A stretch of DNA of 64,000 nucleotides from Cellulosimicrobium marinum (GTDB lineage: Bacteria; Actinomycetota; Actinomycetes; Actinomycetales; Cellulomonadaceae): contig NZ_JAJBZH010000005.1 in assembly GCF_020551945.1 (NCBI RefSeq), positions 1-64,000 on the forward strand, written 5' to 3'. Each line of letters begins with the position of its first letter. Position 1 is the first letter of the stretch. The position numbers were made by a program, and so were the translations under genes. Below, one piece after another: positions 8,697 to 18,134 of this stretch. Under the pieces are notes generated by a model that did no database searches, was not told where the DNA came from, and saw only the letters and a list, made by a program, of their open reading frames with translations.

Positions 8697-10514
8697 TCAG
8701 CGCACCGGCGCGGGACCGTCCGCGTAGAGCGCGTCGACGTCGGACGAGTAGTCCTTGAGCACCTCGCCGCGCTTCACCTTCAGCGACGGCGTGAGGTAGC
8801 CGTTCTCGACCGTGAAGTCGGACGTGAGGACGGTGAACTTGCGGATGGACTCCGCGCGGGAGACGGCCTGGTTGGCGCGCGTCACCGCGGCGTCGAGCGC
8901 TGCGAGGACGTCGGGGTCCTTCGCGGCGTCCTCGACGCTCAGGGCCTCCTTGCCGTGCATGCTCGCCCAGCCCGGGATGCCCTCCGGGTCGAGCGTGATG
9001 AGCGCGCCGATGAACGGCTTCTGGTCGCCGACGACGACGCACTGGGAGACGAGCGCGTGCGCGCGGATCCGGTCCTCGAGGACGGCGGGCGCCACGTTCT
9101 TGCCGCCCGCGGTGACGATGATCTCCTTCTTGCGGCCGGTGATGCGCAGGAAGCCGTCGTCGTCGAGGGAGCCGAGGTCGCCCGTGCGGAACCACCCGTC
9201 GACGAACGCGTCCTGCGTCGCCTGCGCGTTGTCGTGGTAGCCGCGGAAGACGTGGTGGCCCTTGAGCAGGATCTCCCCGTCCTCGGCGATGCGGACCGCG
9301 CAGCCGGGCAGCTGGGTGCCGACCGAGCCGATGCGGGTGTTCGTCGGCCGGTTGACCGACGTCGGCGCGGTCGTCTCCGTGAGGCCGTAGCCCTCGAGGA
9401 TGCGCACGCCGATGCCCCGGTAGAAGTGGCCGAGGCGCTCGCCGAGCGGTGCGCCGCCCGAGACGGCGTACTTCGCGCGGCCGCCGAGGGCGTGCCGCAG
9501 CTTCTTGAAGACGAGGACGTCGGCGACCTTGTGCTGGAGCGTGAGGCCGAGCCCGGGGCCCTTCGGCTCGTCGAGGGCGCGGGAGTACGCGATCGCGGTC
9601 GCGACCGCCCAGTGGAAGATCTTCAGCTTCCCGCCGGCCGCGGCCTTCTGCTCCGAGGAGTTGTAGACCTTCTCGAAGACGCGCGGCACCGAGAGCAGGT
9701 ACGTCGGCTTGAAGGTGCCGAGGTCCTCGAGGAGCGTCTTCGTGTCCGGGGTGTGGCCCAGCACGGTCCCGCCCGCCACGACGAGCACGCCGATGAACCG
9801 CGCGAACACGTGGGCGAGCGGCATGAAGAGCAGCGTGCGGCCCCCGGGCTCGGCGAACACCTCGGGCACCGCGGCGACGGCGTTGACCGTCAGGGAGTAG
9901 AAGTTCTCGTGGGTGAGCTCCGCGCCCTTCGGGCGGCCCGTCGTGCCCGAGGTGTAGATGATCGTGGCGACGTCGGCCAGCTCGGCCAGGCCGCGGCGTC
10001 GGGCGATCTCCGCGTCCTCGACGTCCGCGCCGTCGGCGACGAGCGAGGCGACCCCGCCCTCGTCGAGGACGAGGACGTCGGTCAGCGCGGGAGCCTGGTC
10101 GCGCACCTGCGCGACGGTCTCGGCGTGCGCCGACGTCTCGACGACGAGGAGCCGCACGTCGGCGTCGGAGAGGATCCACTGCACCTGCTCCGCGCTCGAC
10201 GTCTCGTAGAGCGGCACGGGGACGGCGCCCGCAGCCCACGTCGCCCAGTCGAGCAGCGTCCACTCGTAGCGCGTGCGGGACATGATGCCGACGTGGTCGC
10301 CGGGCTGGATGCCGCGCGCCACGAGCCCCTTGGCGACGGCGACGACCTCCGCGTCGAACGCGCGTGCGCTGAGCGCCTCCCAGGCGCCGTCCGCCCCCGT
10401 GCGGCGCTCGACCATCGGCGCCGACGGGTCGGCGGCGACGCGCTCGGCGAGGAGGTCGTTGAGGTTCTTCGACGGATCGACTTCGACGATCCGTGGGGCG
10501 CTGATCTCGTCCAT
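8697..10514 (-). CDS. long-chain acyl-CoA synthetase (FadD15-like)
   Basis: 605 residues; ATG 10514 has GGAG 7 bases upstream. An AMP-forming ligase that activates long-chain fatty acids with ATP and CoA. The P-loop signature YTSGTTGRPKGAELTH, the adenylate motif GYGLTETT and the hinge region GWFRTGD then GRKKEIIV are intact. Length and the LKDYSSDVDALY ending fit FadD15/FACL proteins. In M. tuberculosis fadD15 (Rv2187) lies in the same conserved cluster. It is followed by a strong terminator, so it is probably monocistronic. Confidence 0.93.
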   Translation of the reverse strand: MDEISAPRIVEVDPSKNLNDLLAERVAADPSAPMVERRTGADGAWEALSARAFDAEVVAVAKGLVARGIQPGDHVGIMSRTRYEWTLLDWATWAAGAVPVPLYETSSAEQVQWILSDADVRLLVVETSAHAETVAQVRDQAPALTDVLVLDEGGVASLVADGADVEDAEIARRRGLAELADVATIIYTSGTTGRPKGAELTHENFYSLTVNAVAAVPEVFAEPGGRTLLFMPLAHVFARFIGVLVVAGGTVLGHTPDTKTLLEDLGTFKPTYLLSVPRVFEKVYNSSEQKAAAGGKLKIFHWAVATAIAYSRALDEPKGPGLGLTLQHKVADVLVFKKLRHALGGRAKYAVSGGAPLGERLGHFYRGIGVRILEGYGLTETTAPTSVNRPTNTRIGSVGTQLPGCAVRIAEDGEILLKGHHVFRGYHDNAQATQDAFVDGWFRTGDLGSLDDDGFLRITGRKKEIIVTAGGKNVAPAVLEDRIRAHALVSQCVVVGDQKPFIGALITLDPEGIPGWASMHGKEALSVEDAAKDPDVLAALDAAVTRANQAVSRAESIRKFTVLTSDFTVENGYLTPSLKVKRGEVLKDYSSDVDALYADGPAPVR

Positions 10515-10746
10515 GCTGGCTCCAGTGGCAGTAGTCGACGGTGGGAGAACACTACGACAGCGGACGGGCGTGCCGGGCACCCGCGGGAGTCGGTAGGCTG
10601 CGACTGCCGTGCGCTGCCTGCGCAACGTCTCGCGCGGGCGCGGAGTTCCGGTCCGTCGTCGTCCGTGGTGCGGTGCCCCGCCGCGCGCTCGGCGGCCGGG
10701 ACCGGCCGCGGCACTCCGACGACGGACGAGCGAGTGAGGACGGGAC

Positions 10747-11694
10747 ATGCACGCGATCGGTGTGGACATCGGTGGGACGAAGATCGCGGCGGGCGTCGTC
10801 GACGAGGCGGGGACCATCCTCGCGCAGACGCGCCGCGACACCGAGCCCGACGACGTCGCGAGCATCGACCGCGCGATCGCGGACGTGTACGCCGAGCTGT
10901 CGGCGGAGCACGAGGTCGGCGCGATCGGCCTCGCCGCCGCGGGCTTCGTCAGCCCCGACCGGACGTCGGTCCTGTTCGCCCCGAACATCGCCTGGCGCGA
11001 GTACCCGCTGGCGCGCAACGTCCGCGAGCTCGTCGGGGACGACGACCTGACGATCGTCGTCGAGAACGACGCCAACGCCGCGGGGTGGGCGGAGTTCCAG
11101 TTCGGCGTCGCCCACGCCGCGACGGACATGCTCATGCTCACCGTGGGCACCGGCCTCGGCGGGGCGATCGTGGTCGACCGCGAGCTGGTGCGCGGGAAGT
11201 GGGGCGTCGCCGCCGAGGTGGGCCACATGCGCGTCGTGCCCGGCGGCCACTACTGCGGCTGCGGGCACGAGGGCTGCTGGGAGCAGTACGCGTCCGGCAC
11301 CGCCCTGGTGCGCGACGGGCAGGCCGCGCTCGTCGCCCAGCCCGACCGGGCGGCACGCCTGCTCGAGCTCTGCGGCCAGAAGCCGGCCAAGCTCACCGGC
11401 CCGCAGATCACGCAGGCGGCGCAGGAGGGTGACGAGCTCGCCGTCGAGCTGCTCGCCACGCTGGGCCGGTGGATCGGGGAGGGCGCGGCGTCGGTCACGG
11501 CGCTGCTCGACCCCGAGCTCATCGTCATCGGCGGCGGCGTGGGCGCCGCGGGCGACCTGCTGCTGCAGCCGATCCGCAAGGCCTTCGCCGACCAGCTCTC
11601 CGCGCGGGGCCACCGCCCCGAGGCGCAGATCGAGCTGGCCCAGCACGGCAACGAGGCCGGCATCGTCGGCGCGGCCGATCTCGCGCGCCGCTGA
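10747..11694 (+). CDS. ROK-family glucokinase
   Basis: 315 residues; ATG 10747 is preceded by GAGGACGGGAC. Phosphorylates glucose with ATP at the entry of glycolysis. Signatures: phosphate-binding DIGGTKIAAG, the ENDANAA block with the catalytic Asp, EVGHMRVVPGG, and the ROK zinc motif CGCGHEGCWE. Closest in kind to Streptomyces GlkA, which also serves carbon-catabolite control; whether this one does so is inference. It is divergent from the acyl-CoA ligase gene, and a PPi-type phosphofructokinase lies two genes further on. Confidence 0.93.
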   Translation: MHAIGVDIGGTKIAAGVVDEAGTILAQTRRDTEPDDVASIDRAIADVYAELSAEHEVGAIGLAAAGFVSPDRTSVLFAPNIAWREYPLARNVRELVGDDDLTIVVENDANAAGWAEFQFGVAHAATDMLMLTVGTGLGGAIVVDRELVRGKWGVAAEVGHMRVVPGGHYCGCGHEGCWEQYASGTALVRDGQAALVAQPDRAARLLELCGQKPAKLTGPQITQAAQEGDELAVELLATLGRWIGEGAASVTALLDPELIVIGGGVGAAGDLLLQPIRKAFADQLSARGHRPEAQIELAQHGNEAGIVGAADLARR

Positions 11695-11724
11695 GGCACG
11701 GGCGGCCGAGGCGGCCGCTCGTCC

Positions 11725-12402
11725 TCACACGACCGCGCCCGGGTCCTGGTCCTCCTCGTCCCGCCGGTGCGGCATGCGCCAGAGCAGCACGGCGAGCGCC
11801 GCGAGGAACGCCCCCGCGCCGACCTGCGCCGCGACGACCGGGAACGGGCGCGCGACCACGAGGAGCACGAGCAGCACGACGGGGACGCCCACCACGGCCG
11901 ACCACGCCATGGTGAGGAGCGGGTCGCGCCCCAGCACGAGCGGCGGGTCCGGCGGGACGAAGTGGCTCTCCGCCTCCTCGATCGCCTCGACCTCGGGCGT
12001 CGTGGGCCAGTCGCGCGGCCCCGGCGCGCGGACCCACGGGGCGACGGGCACCGACCCCAGGAGGTCCCGCGGCCCCGCGGCGCCCGACGCCGCGTCGTCG
12101 CCCGGCCCGGGGCCGTCCCGCCCCGGTGCGGTCGCGTCCAGGTCGCCGAGCTCGGCGACGATCCCGGCCCACCGGGCCTCGACGTCCAGGTCCTCGCGCG
12201 CGTCCTCGTCCCGGCCCTCGGCGGGCGCGGGCGCGGCGTCGGCGGGGTCGCGTTCGTCGTCGGCAGGTCGTCCGCCGCCCGGCCGTGCGGGCGCGGGGTC
12301 GTCGGAGGTGTCGGAGCCGAGGTCGTCCGCGCCGCGGTGCGCGGGAGGCTCGGGGGCGTCGTCGGGCTGCGGGGAGTCCGGCTGGGCATTCGGTGCGGCC
12401 AT
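11725..12402 (-). CDS. acidic membrane protein of unknown function
   Basis: 225 residues from ATG 12402. The first roughly 150 residues are low-complexity and rich in Asp, Ala, Pro and Gly. Then comes a short conserved-looking block with ESHFVPPDPP, followed by two adjacent transmembrane helices (about residues 168-205) and a charged tail. I do not recognise a catalytic domain. Similar two-helix proteins with disordered N-termini sit next to plsC and glucokinase genes in other actinobacteria. Convergent with the glucokinase gene; divergent from the acyltransferase gene. Confidence 0.75.
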   Translation of the reverse strand: MAAPNAQPDSPQPDDAPEPPAHRGADDLGSDTSDDPAPARPGGGRPADDERDPADAAPAPAEGRDEDAREDLDVEARWAGIVAELGDLDATAPGRDGPGPGDDAASGAAGPRDLLGSVPVAPWVRAPGPRDWPTTPEVEAIEEAESHFVPPDPPLVLGRDPLLTMAWSAVVGVPVVLLVLLVVARPFPVVAAQVGAGAFLAALAVLLWRMPHRRDEEDQDPGAVV

Positions 12403-12459
12403 GACAATCACTCTAGAGTCGGATGCACGTCCCGTGCCGGGACCCCGCGAGGAGGAACG

Positions 12460-13245
12460 TTGTTCTACTGGTTCATGAAGCAGGTGATGGTCGGCCCGCT
12501 GCTGCGGGTGCTGTACCGTCCCTGGACCCGGGGCGTCGAGAACGTGCCCGACTCGGGTGGCGCGATCCTCGCGAGCAACCACCTGGCGGTCATCGACTCG
12601 TTCATCCTCCCGCTGGTCCTGGGCCGCAAGGTGCAGTTCCTCGGCAAGTCGGACTACTTCACCGGCACCGGGGTGAAGGGGAGGCTGACGGCGGGCTTCA
12701 TGCGCGGGGTGGGGACGATCCCCGTGGACCGCTCGGGCGGCAAGGCGAGCGAGGCAGCCCTCGACACGGGCCTGCGGGTCCTGCGCGAGGGCGAGCTGTT
12801 CGGCATCTACCCCGAGGGGACGCGCAGCCCCGACGGTCGCCTGTACCGCGGCAAGACCGGCGTCGCCCGGCTCGCGCTCGAGTCCGGCGCCCCCGTGGTG
12901 CCGGTCGCGATGGTGGGCACGAACATCGCGCAGCCGATCGGCAAGGTGATCCCCACGCCGATGCGCATCGGCGTCGTCATCGGCGAGCCGCTCGACTTCT
13001 CGCGCTACCGCGGCATGGAGAACGACCGCTTCATCCTCCGCTCGGTCACCGACGAGATCCAGTACGCGATCATGCGGCTGTCCGGGCAGGAGTACGTCGA
13101 CGTCTACGCGGCGACCGCCAAGGCGCGGCTCGCGGCGGGCCACCGCGAGCCCGAGCACGGCGGGGGAGCGCCCGGCGGCCGCCCCGCCCCCGACGTCCAG
13201 GTCCCGGAACCGCCGCCGGAGCCCGGGACGACGTCAGTAGACTGA
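12460..13245 (+). CDS. 1-acyl-sn-glycerol-3-phosphate acyltransferase family (PlsC)
   Basis: 261 residues. The start is the TTG at 12460, chosen because GGAGGA lies 4 bases upstream and FYWFMKQVMVG begins the family alignment. Motif I NHLAVIDSF (H-x4-D), motif II with FLGKSDYF, motif III FGIYPEGTRS and the GAPVVPVAM block are all present. It should acylate lysophosphatidic acid or a related lysolipid at the inner membrane face. The last 35 residues are a Pro/Gly-rich tail without motifs. Confidence 0.92.
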   Translation: MFYWFMKQVMVGPLLRVLYRPWTRGVENVPDSGGAILASNHLAVIDSFILPLVLGRKVQFLGKSDYFTGTGVKGRLTAGFMRGVGTIPVDRSGGKASEAALDTGLRVLREGELFGIYPEGTRSPDGRLYRGKTGVARLALESGAPVVPVAMVGTNIAQPIGKVIPTPMRIGVVIGEPLDFSRYRGMENDRFILRSVTDEIQYAIMRLSGQEYVDVYAATAKARLAAGHREPEHGGGAPGGRPAPDVQVPEPPPEPGTTSVD

Positions 13246-13391
13246 CGAGCGCCGCCGCGCGGACCGGGTCCCTGCCCCTCCCGCGCTCCGGCCAGGCCGG
13301 GTCCGCCCCGAGCCGAAGCCCCCGACCGTCCCCAGCGCGGGAGCGGTCCGGGTGCCCGCAGGTCCCGACCCACGAGAGGTTCTGAGTTCAC

Positions 13392-14618
13392 ATGTCGGTT
13401 CGTCGCGTCGCCCTCCTCACCGCGGGTGGTTTCGCACCCTGCCTGTCGTCCGCCGTCGGCGGGCTCATCGAGCGCTACACCGAGCTCGACCCGCAGATCG
13501 AGATCATCGCGTACCAGTACGGCTACCACGGCCTGCTCACGGGCACGAAGATCGTCGTGGACGACGAGGGACGCAAGCAGGCCGGCGTGCTGCACCGCTT
13601 CGGGGGCTCGCCGATCGGCAACTCGCGCGTCAAGCTCACCAACGCGAAGGACTGCGTCAAGCGCGGTCTCGTCCAGGAGGGCGAGGACCCGCTGAAGGTC
13701 GCGGCGGAGCAGCTCAAGGCCGACGGCGTCGACGTGCTCCACACGATCGGCGGCGACGACACCAACACGACGGCGGCCGACCTCGCGGCGTACCTGCACG
13801 AGAACGACTACGAGCTCACCGTCGTGGGCCTGCCGAAGACCATCGACAACGACGTGGTGCCGATCCGCCAGTCGCTCGGCGCGTGGACCGCGGCCGAGGA
13901 GGCCGCCGGGTTCGCCGCGAACGTCATCGGCGAGCACCGCTCGGGCCCGCGCATGCTCATCGTCCACGAGGTCATGGGCCGGCACTGCGGCTGGCTCACG
14001 GCGGCGGCGGCGTCGGAGTACCGCAAGTGGCTCGACGCGCAGGAGTGGGCTCCCGCCCTCGGGCTCACGCGCGAGCGCTGGGACGTGCACGCGGTGTTCC
14101 TGCCCGAGCTGGCGCTCGACATCGATGCCGAGGCCGAGCGTCTCAAGGCGATCATGGACGACCAGGGCAACGTCAACATCTTCCTGTCCGAGGGTGCGGG
14201 CATGCACGAGATCGTGGCCCAGCTCGAGGCGTCGGGGGAGACCGTGGAGCGCGACCCGTTCGGCCACGTCAAGCTCGACACGATCAACCCGGGCCAGTGG
14301 TTCGCGAAGCAGTTCGCGGAGAAGCTCGGCGCGGAGAAGGTCATGGTCCAGAAGTCCGGCTACTTCTCGCGCGCCGCGGCCGCGAACGCCGAGGACCTGC
14401 GCCTCATCAAGTCGATGACGGACCTCGCGGTCGAGTGCGCCCTGCGCGGCGAGTCCGGCGTCATCGGCCACGACGAGGAGGACGGCGACCGTCTGCGCGC
14501 GATCGAGTTCCCGCGCATCGCCGGCGGCAAGGCGTTCGACGTCACGCAGCCGTGGTTCGGCGCGCTGCTCGAGGGCATCGGTCAGCCGCTGGTCGCGGCC
14601 GCGCCGGCCGCCCACTGA
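13392..14618 (+). CDS. pfkA: 6-phosphofructokinase, pyrophosphate-type signature
   Basis: 408 residues. Converts fructose 6-phosphate to the 1,6-bisphosphate. The donor site reads GGDDTN (120-123) with K149 in PKTIDND; the Asp after GGD and this Lys are the residues that mark PPi-dependent enzymes, where ATP-using enzymes have Gly. I therefore infer a PPi-linked, reversible enzyme. The substrate-binding EVMGRHCGWL block is intact. ATG 13392 has a GAGAGG some 12 bases upstream. It is followed after 16 bases by DAHP synthase, placing supply of fructose bisphosphate next to aromatic synthesis. Confidence 0.93.
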   Translation: MSVRRVALLTAGGFAPCLSSAVGGLIERYTELDPQIEIIAYQYGYHGLLTGTKIVVDDEGRKQAGVLHRFGGSPIGNSRVKLTNAKDCVKRGLVQEGEDPLKVAAEQLKADGVDVLHTIGGDDTNTTAADLAAYLHENDYELTVVGLPKTIDNDVVPIRQSLGAWTAAEEAAGFAANVIGEHRSGPRMLIVHEVMGRHCGWLTAAAASEYRKWLDAQEWAPALGLTRERWDVHAVFLPELALDIDAEAERLKAIMDDQGNVNIFLSEGAGMHEIVAQLEASGETVERDPFGHVKLDTINPGQWFAKQFAEKLGAEKVMVQKSGYFSRAAAANAEDLRLIKSMTDLAVECALRGESGVIGHDEEDGDRLRAIEFPRIAGGKAFDVTQPWFGALLEGIGQPLVAAAPAAH

Positions 14619-14634
14619 CGACCGGGGGACGACG

Positions 14635-15981
14635 ATGACCACCACGAGCGAGCCGGAGGTCGCCGGGCTCGACCGCTTCCGCGACCTCGTCGCGCTCCAG
14701 CAGCCGACGTGGCCGGACGAGGCGGCGCTCGCCGCCGCCCGGCAGACCCTGGCGGCCTCCGCGCCGCTCGTGGTGCCCGCCGCCGCCGACACGCTGCGCT
14801 CCCGTCTCGCCCAGGCGAGCCGGGGCGAGGCGTTCCTCCTCCAGGGCGGGGACTGCGCCGAGACGTTCGCCGAGGCGAACGCCGACCGGATCCGCAACAA
14901 GATCCGCACCATCCTCCAGATGGCTGTCATCCTCACGCACGGCGCGAGCATGCCCGTCGTGAAGATGGGCCGCATGGCCGGGCAGTACGCCAAGCCCCGC
15001 AGCTCCGACACCGAGACGCGCGGCGACGTGACCCTGCCCGCCTACCGCGGGGACATGATCAACGGGCACGCGTTCACGGCCGAGTCGCGCGTGCCCGACC
15101 CGCAGCGGCTCGTCGACGCCTACCGGATCTCCGCGGCGACGTGGAACGTCGTGCGGGCGTTCACGACCGGCGGCTTCGCCGACCTGCGCCAGGTGCACGA
15201 GTGGAACCGCGGGTTCATGCGCAACCCCGCCTACGCGCGCTACGAGCGCACCGCGTCGGAGATCGACCGCGCGATCCGGTTCATGGACGCGTGCGGCGCG
15301 GACTTCGACGCGCTGCGCACCGTGGAGATGTTCGTCTCCCACGAGGCGCTCGTCCTCGACTACGAGCGCGCGCTCACCCGGGTGGACTCGCGGACGGGGG
15401 AGGCGTACGACACGTCGGCCCACTTCCTGTGGATCGGCGAGCGGACGCGCCAGCTCGACGGCGCGCACGTCGACTTCCTCTCCCGCGTCGCCAACCCCGT
15501 CGGGGTCAAGCTCGGCCCGACGACCTCCCCGGACGACGCGCTGGCTCTCGCGGAGCGTCTCAACCCCGGTCGCGTCGCCGGCCGGCTCACGTTCATCACC
15601 CGCATGGGTGCCGGGCGGATCCGCGAGGCGCTGCCGCCCCTCGTCGAGGCCGTGGCGCGCGAGCAGGTCCCCGTCACCTGGGTCACGGACCCCATGCACG
15701 GGAACACGATCACCTCGGCGAGCGGGTACAAGACGCGCCGCTTCGACGACGTGCTCGACGAGGTGCGCGGGTTCTTCGAGGTGCACCGCGCCGCCGGCAC
15801 GGTCCCGGGCGGCCTGCACGTCGAGCTCACGGGCGACGACGTGACGGAGGTGCTCGGCGGGTCGGAGGAGATCGACGACGCCGGGCTCGCGCTGCGCTAC
15901 GAGACGCTCGTCGACCCGCGCCTCAACCACCAGCAGTCGCTGGAGATGGCGTTCCAGGTCGCGGAGATGCTGCGCGCCTGA
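14635..15981 (+). CDS. aroG: class II DAHP synthase
   Basis: 448 residues. Condenses phosphoenolpyruvate and erythrose 4-phosphate in the first step of the shikimate pathway. Class II (plant/mycobacterial) signatures: QGGDCAE with the metal-binding Cys, KMGRMAGQYAKPRS, WIGERTRQ, and DPMHGN. ATG 14635 follows a GGGGGACGACG leader and lies 16 bases after the phosphofructokinase stop, so the two probably share a transcript. It corresponds to Rv2178c in the conserved cluster. Confidence 0.96.
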   Translation: MTTTSEPEVAGLDRFRDLVALQQPTWPDEAALAAARQTLAASAPLVVPAAADTLRSRLAQASRGEAFLLQGGDCAETFAEANADRIRNKIRTILQMAVILTHGASMPVVKMGRMAGQYAKPRSSDTETRGDVTLPAYRGDMINGHAFTAESRVPDPQRLVDAYRISAATWNVVRAFTTGGFADLRQVHEWNRGFMRNPAYARYERTASEIDRAIRFMDACGADFDALRTVEMFVSHEALVLDYERALTRVDSRTGEAYDTSAHFLWIGERTRQLDGAHVDFLSRVANPVGVKLGPTTSPDDALALAERLNPGRVAGRLTFITRMGAGRIREALPPLVEAVAREQVPVTWVTDPMHGNTITSASGYKTRRFDDVLDEVRGFFEVHRAAGTVPGGLHVELTGDDVTEVLGGSEEIDDAGLALRYETLVDPRLNHQQSLEMAFQVAEMLRA

Positions 15982-16028
15982 CGGGCGACGTGGCCCCGGG
16001 GGCGCGCGCGGCCGTCGGAGAGGACGTC

Positions 16029-18044
16029 TCAGAAGACGTTGATGACGACCGTCGACCCCTTCGGGGCGGTGTTCCCGTCGCCGCCCGCCGGGTCCTGGGC
16101 GTAGACGATGTTGAGCGGGCTGATGCCCTGCGGGTGACGCACCTCGACCTCGAACCCGGCGTCGGTGAGGAGCTTCTCGGCGTCCTTGACGTTGCGCCCG
16201 TACGTGTTCGGCACCTCCACGAGGGGCGGGCCGAGGGACACCACGACGGTCACGGTGTCGGTCCGGTGGGCGTCGGTGCCCTGCTCGGGGTCCTGCCGCA
16301 CGACGCGCCCGGCCGCCACGGTCTCCGAGTGCTCCTCCGCGACGTCGACGACGAGGCCCTCGTCCTCCAGCGCGCGGACCGCCGCGTCCTTCTCCGTCCC
16401 GGTCACCTGGGGGACGACGACCGGTGCCGGACCGGCGGAGACGGTGAGCACGACGGGGACGTCGTGCCGGATGGTGGCGCCCTCCTCGATCGGCTCGCCC
16501 TCGGGGTCGGTGACGGCCATGACCTGCCCGGCGGGCACCTTGTCGTCGTGGGTGGACACGGGCTCGCCGAGGGTGAGGTCGGCGCCCTCGACGGCCGCGG
16601 CGGCCTCGACCTGGGTGGAGCCGACGAGTCCGGACGGGACGGTGAGCATGCGCACGCCCCGGGACACGACGAGCTGGACGGACCCGTCCTTGCGCACCGC
16701 GTCGCCGGACGCGGGGTCGCTCGACACGACCGCGCCCTGCGGCACGTCGTCGTCGTAGCGCTCCTCGACGGTCACGGCCAGCCCGGCGCCGTCGAGCACG
16801 CCCGCGGCCTCGGCCTGCGAGACGCCCGTGAGCCCGCCGGGCACCGTCGTGTACGCGCCCGGCCCGGAGCTGTACCACCAGGCGGCGCCCCCGCCGCCGA
16901 CGGCGAGCACGAGGAGCAGGACGAGGGTCCACGCGAGGACGCGCCCCCGGCGCGGCCGGCGCGGCGGCGCGGGTGGCGGGGGACCCGGGAGCGTGGTGGG
17001 CGGCGCCACGTGCCCGACGGCGAGCGGCTCGGTGAGGCCGGCGGCCTCCCGGTCCTGCAGGCTCAGGGCGGCGAGGCTCGCGGTCGGCGCCGTCCCCGCG
17101 TCGTCGTCCGGGGCGCCGGGGACGGGCGCGGTCGCGTCGACCGTCGCGCTGCCCGGGGGCGGGTCCGCGCGGCGCTCGAGGTCGTCCGTGCCGAGGGCCG
17201 CCCGCACCGAGCGGACGAGCGCGAGCGCGGCACCGGCGTCGGCCGGGCGGTCCGCCGGGTCGCGCGCCGCGAGGGCGCACAGCAGGTCGTCGACCTCCGG
17301 CGGGACCCACGGCGCGACGTCCGACGGCGGCGGGACGTCGTTGTTCACGTGCTGGAACGCGACCTGGATCGGCGTGGACCCGGTGTGCGGCACGGTGCCG
17401 AGCAGCATCTCGTAGGCGAGGATCCCGACGGCGTACACGTCGGTGCGGGCGTCGCACGCGCCGATGGAGATGAGCTCGGGGGAGAGGTAGGCGACGGTGC
17501 CGAGCACGGTGCCCGTGGTCGTGGACGTCACCTCGTTCACGGCCCGCGCCAGCCCGAAGTCCGTGACCTTGATGCGCCCCTCGGTGTCGAGCAGGACGTT
17601 CTCCGGCTTGACGTCGCGGTGCACGAGCCCGCCGCGGTGCGCGGCGGCGAGGGCGTCGAGGACGTCGTCGAGCACGTCGAGGGTCCGGCCGAGGGTGAGC
17701 GTGCGCTCGGTGAGCAGCAGGCGCCGCAGGTTCGACCCGGCGACGTACTCCATGGTGAGGTAGCTGGTCTCGCCGTCGAGGCCCTGGTCGTACACGGCGA
17801 CGAGGCCGGGGTGGGTGAGCCGCGCGGCGGCGCGCGCCTCCCGGCGGAAGCGGGAGACGAAGTCCGCGCCGGACGCGCCCTCCGCGAGGTGCGGGTGCAT
17901 CACCTTGAGCGCGACGTCGCGGTCGAGCCGGCGGTCCACCGCGAGGTAGACGGTCGCCATGCCGCCGCGCGCGATGCGGGACACGACCTCGTAGCGCCCG
18001 TCGACCAGGCGGCCTACGAGGGGATCGGTCGTCACGGTGGCCAC
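16029..18044 (-). CDS. PASTA-domain serine/threonine protein kinase
   Basis: 671 residues. A Hanks-type kinase domain (about 15-285) has the glycine loop IARGGMATVY, catalytic K47, HRDVKPEN (D144) and DFG (162-164), so it should be active. A Pro-rich linker leads to one transmembrane helix (368-391) and four extracellular PASTA repeats ending at INVF. PASTA domains bind muropeptides or lipid II, so growth or envelope sensing is expected. The gene begins with GTG 18044 just 6 bases after a TAGACT box, suggesting a leaderless mRNA. Position next to the Rv2175c homologue matches M. tuberculosis pknL, which lacks PASTA repeats. Confidence 0.95.
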   Translation of the reverse strand: MATVTTDPLVGRLVDGRYEVVSRIARGGMATVYLAVDRRLDRDVALKVMHPHLAEGASGADFVSRFRREARAAARLTHPGLVAVYDQGLDGETSYLTMEYVAGSNLRRLLLTERTLTLGRTLDVLDDVLDALAAAHRGGLVHRDVKPENVLLDTEGRIKVTDFGLARAVNEVTSTTTGTVLGTVAYLSPELISIGACDARTDVYAVGILAYEMLLGTVPHTGSTPIQVAFQHVNNDVPPPSDVAPWVPPEVDDLLCALAARDPADRPADAGAALALVRSVRAALGTDDLERRADPPPGSATVDATAPVPGAPDDDAGTAPTASLAALSLQDREAAGLTEPLAVGHVAPPTTLPGPPPPAPPRRPRRGRVLAWTLVLLLVLAVGGGGAAWWYSSGPGAYTTVPGGLTGVSQAEAAGVLDGAGLAVTVEERYDDDVPQGAVVSSDPASGDAVRKDGSVQLVVSRGVRMLTVPSGLVGSTQVEAAAAVEGADLTLGEPVSTHDDKVPAGQVMAVTDPEGEPIEEGATIRHDVPVVLTVSAGPAPVVVPQVTGTEKDAAVRALEDEGLVVDVAEEHSETVAAGRVVRQDPEQGTDAHRTDTVTVVVSLGPPLVEVPNTYGRNVKDAEKLLTDAGFEVEVRHPQGISPLNIVYAQDPAGGDGNTAPKGSTVVINVF

Positions 18045-18050
18045 GCACGA

Positions 18051-18056
18051 AGTCTA
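18051..18056 (-). promoter_or_regulatory. -10 box of PASTA kinase gene (leaderless)
   Basis: TAGACT on the minus strand ends 6 bases before the GTG start at 18044, the spacing expected when transcription begins at the start codon. No -35 consensus is evident. Confidence 0.6.
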
Positions 18057-18122
18057 GGCGGCGTCGTGCGGGGATCCGGTGAGCGGCGTCGGCCGGGTCG
18101 CGGTGTCGTGCGGGGCACGCCG

Positions 18123-18128
18123 TAGGCT
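18123..18128 (+). promoter_or_regulatory. -10 box of Rv2175c-like gene (leaderless)
   Basis: TAGGCT lies 6 bases before the GTG start at 18135. It is divergent from the kinase promoter in a 90-base intergenic region. Confidence 0.6.
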
Positions 18129-18134
18129 GGGCCG

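Noticed and set aside
7608-11432. Open reading of over 1200 codons on the plus strand
   Set aside because: It runs across the exonuclease and acyl-CoA ligase genes in antisense, is extremely Arg/Asp/Glu/Val-biased and has no domain; a shadow of GC-rich coding sequence.
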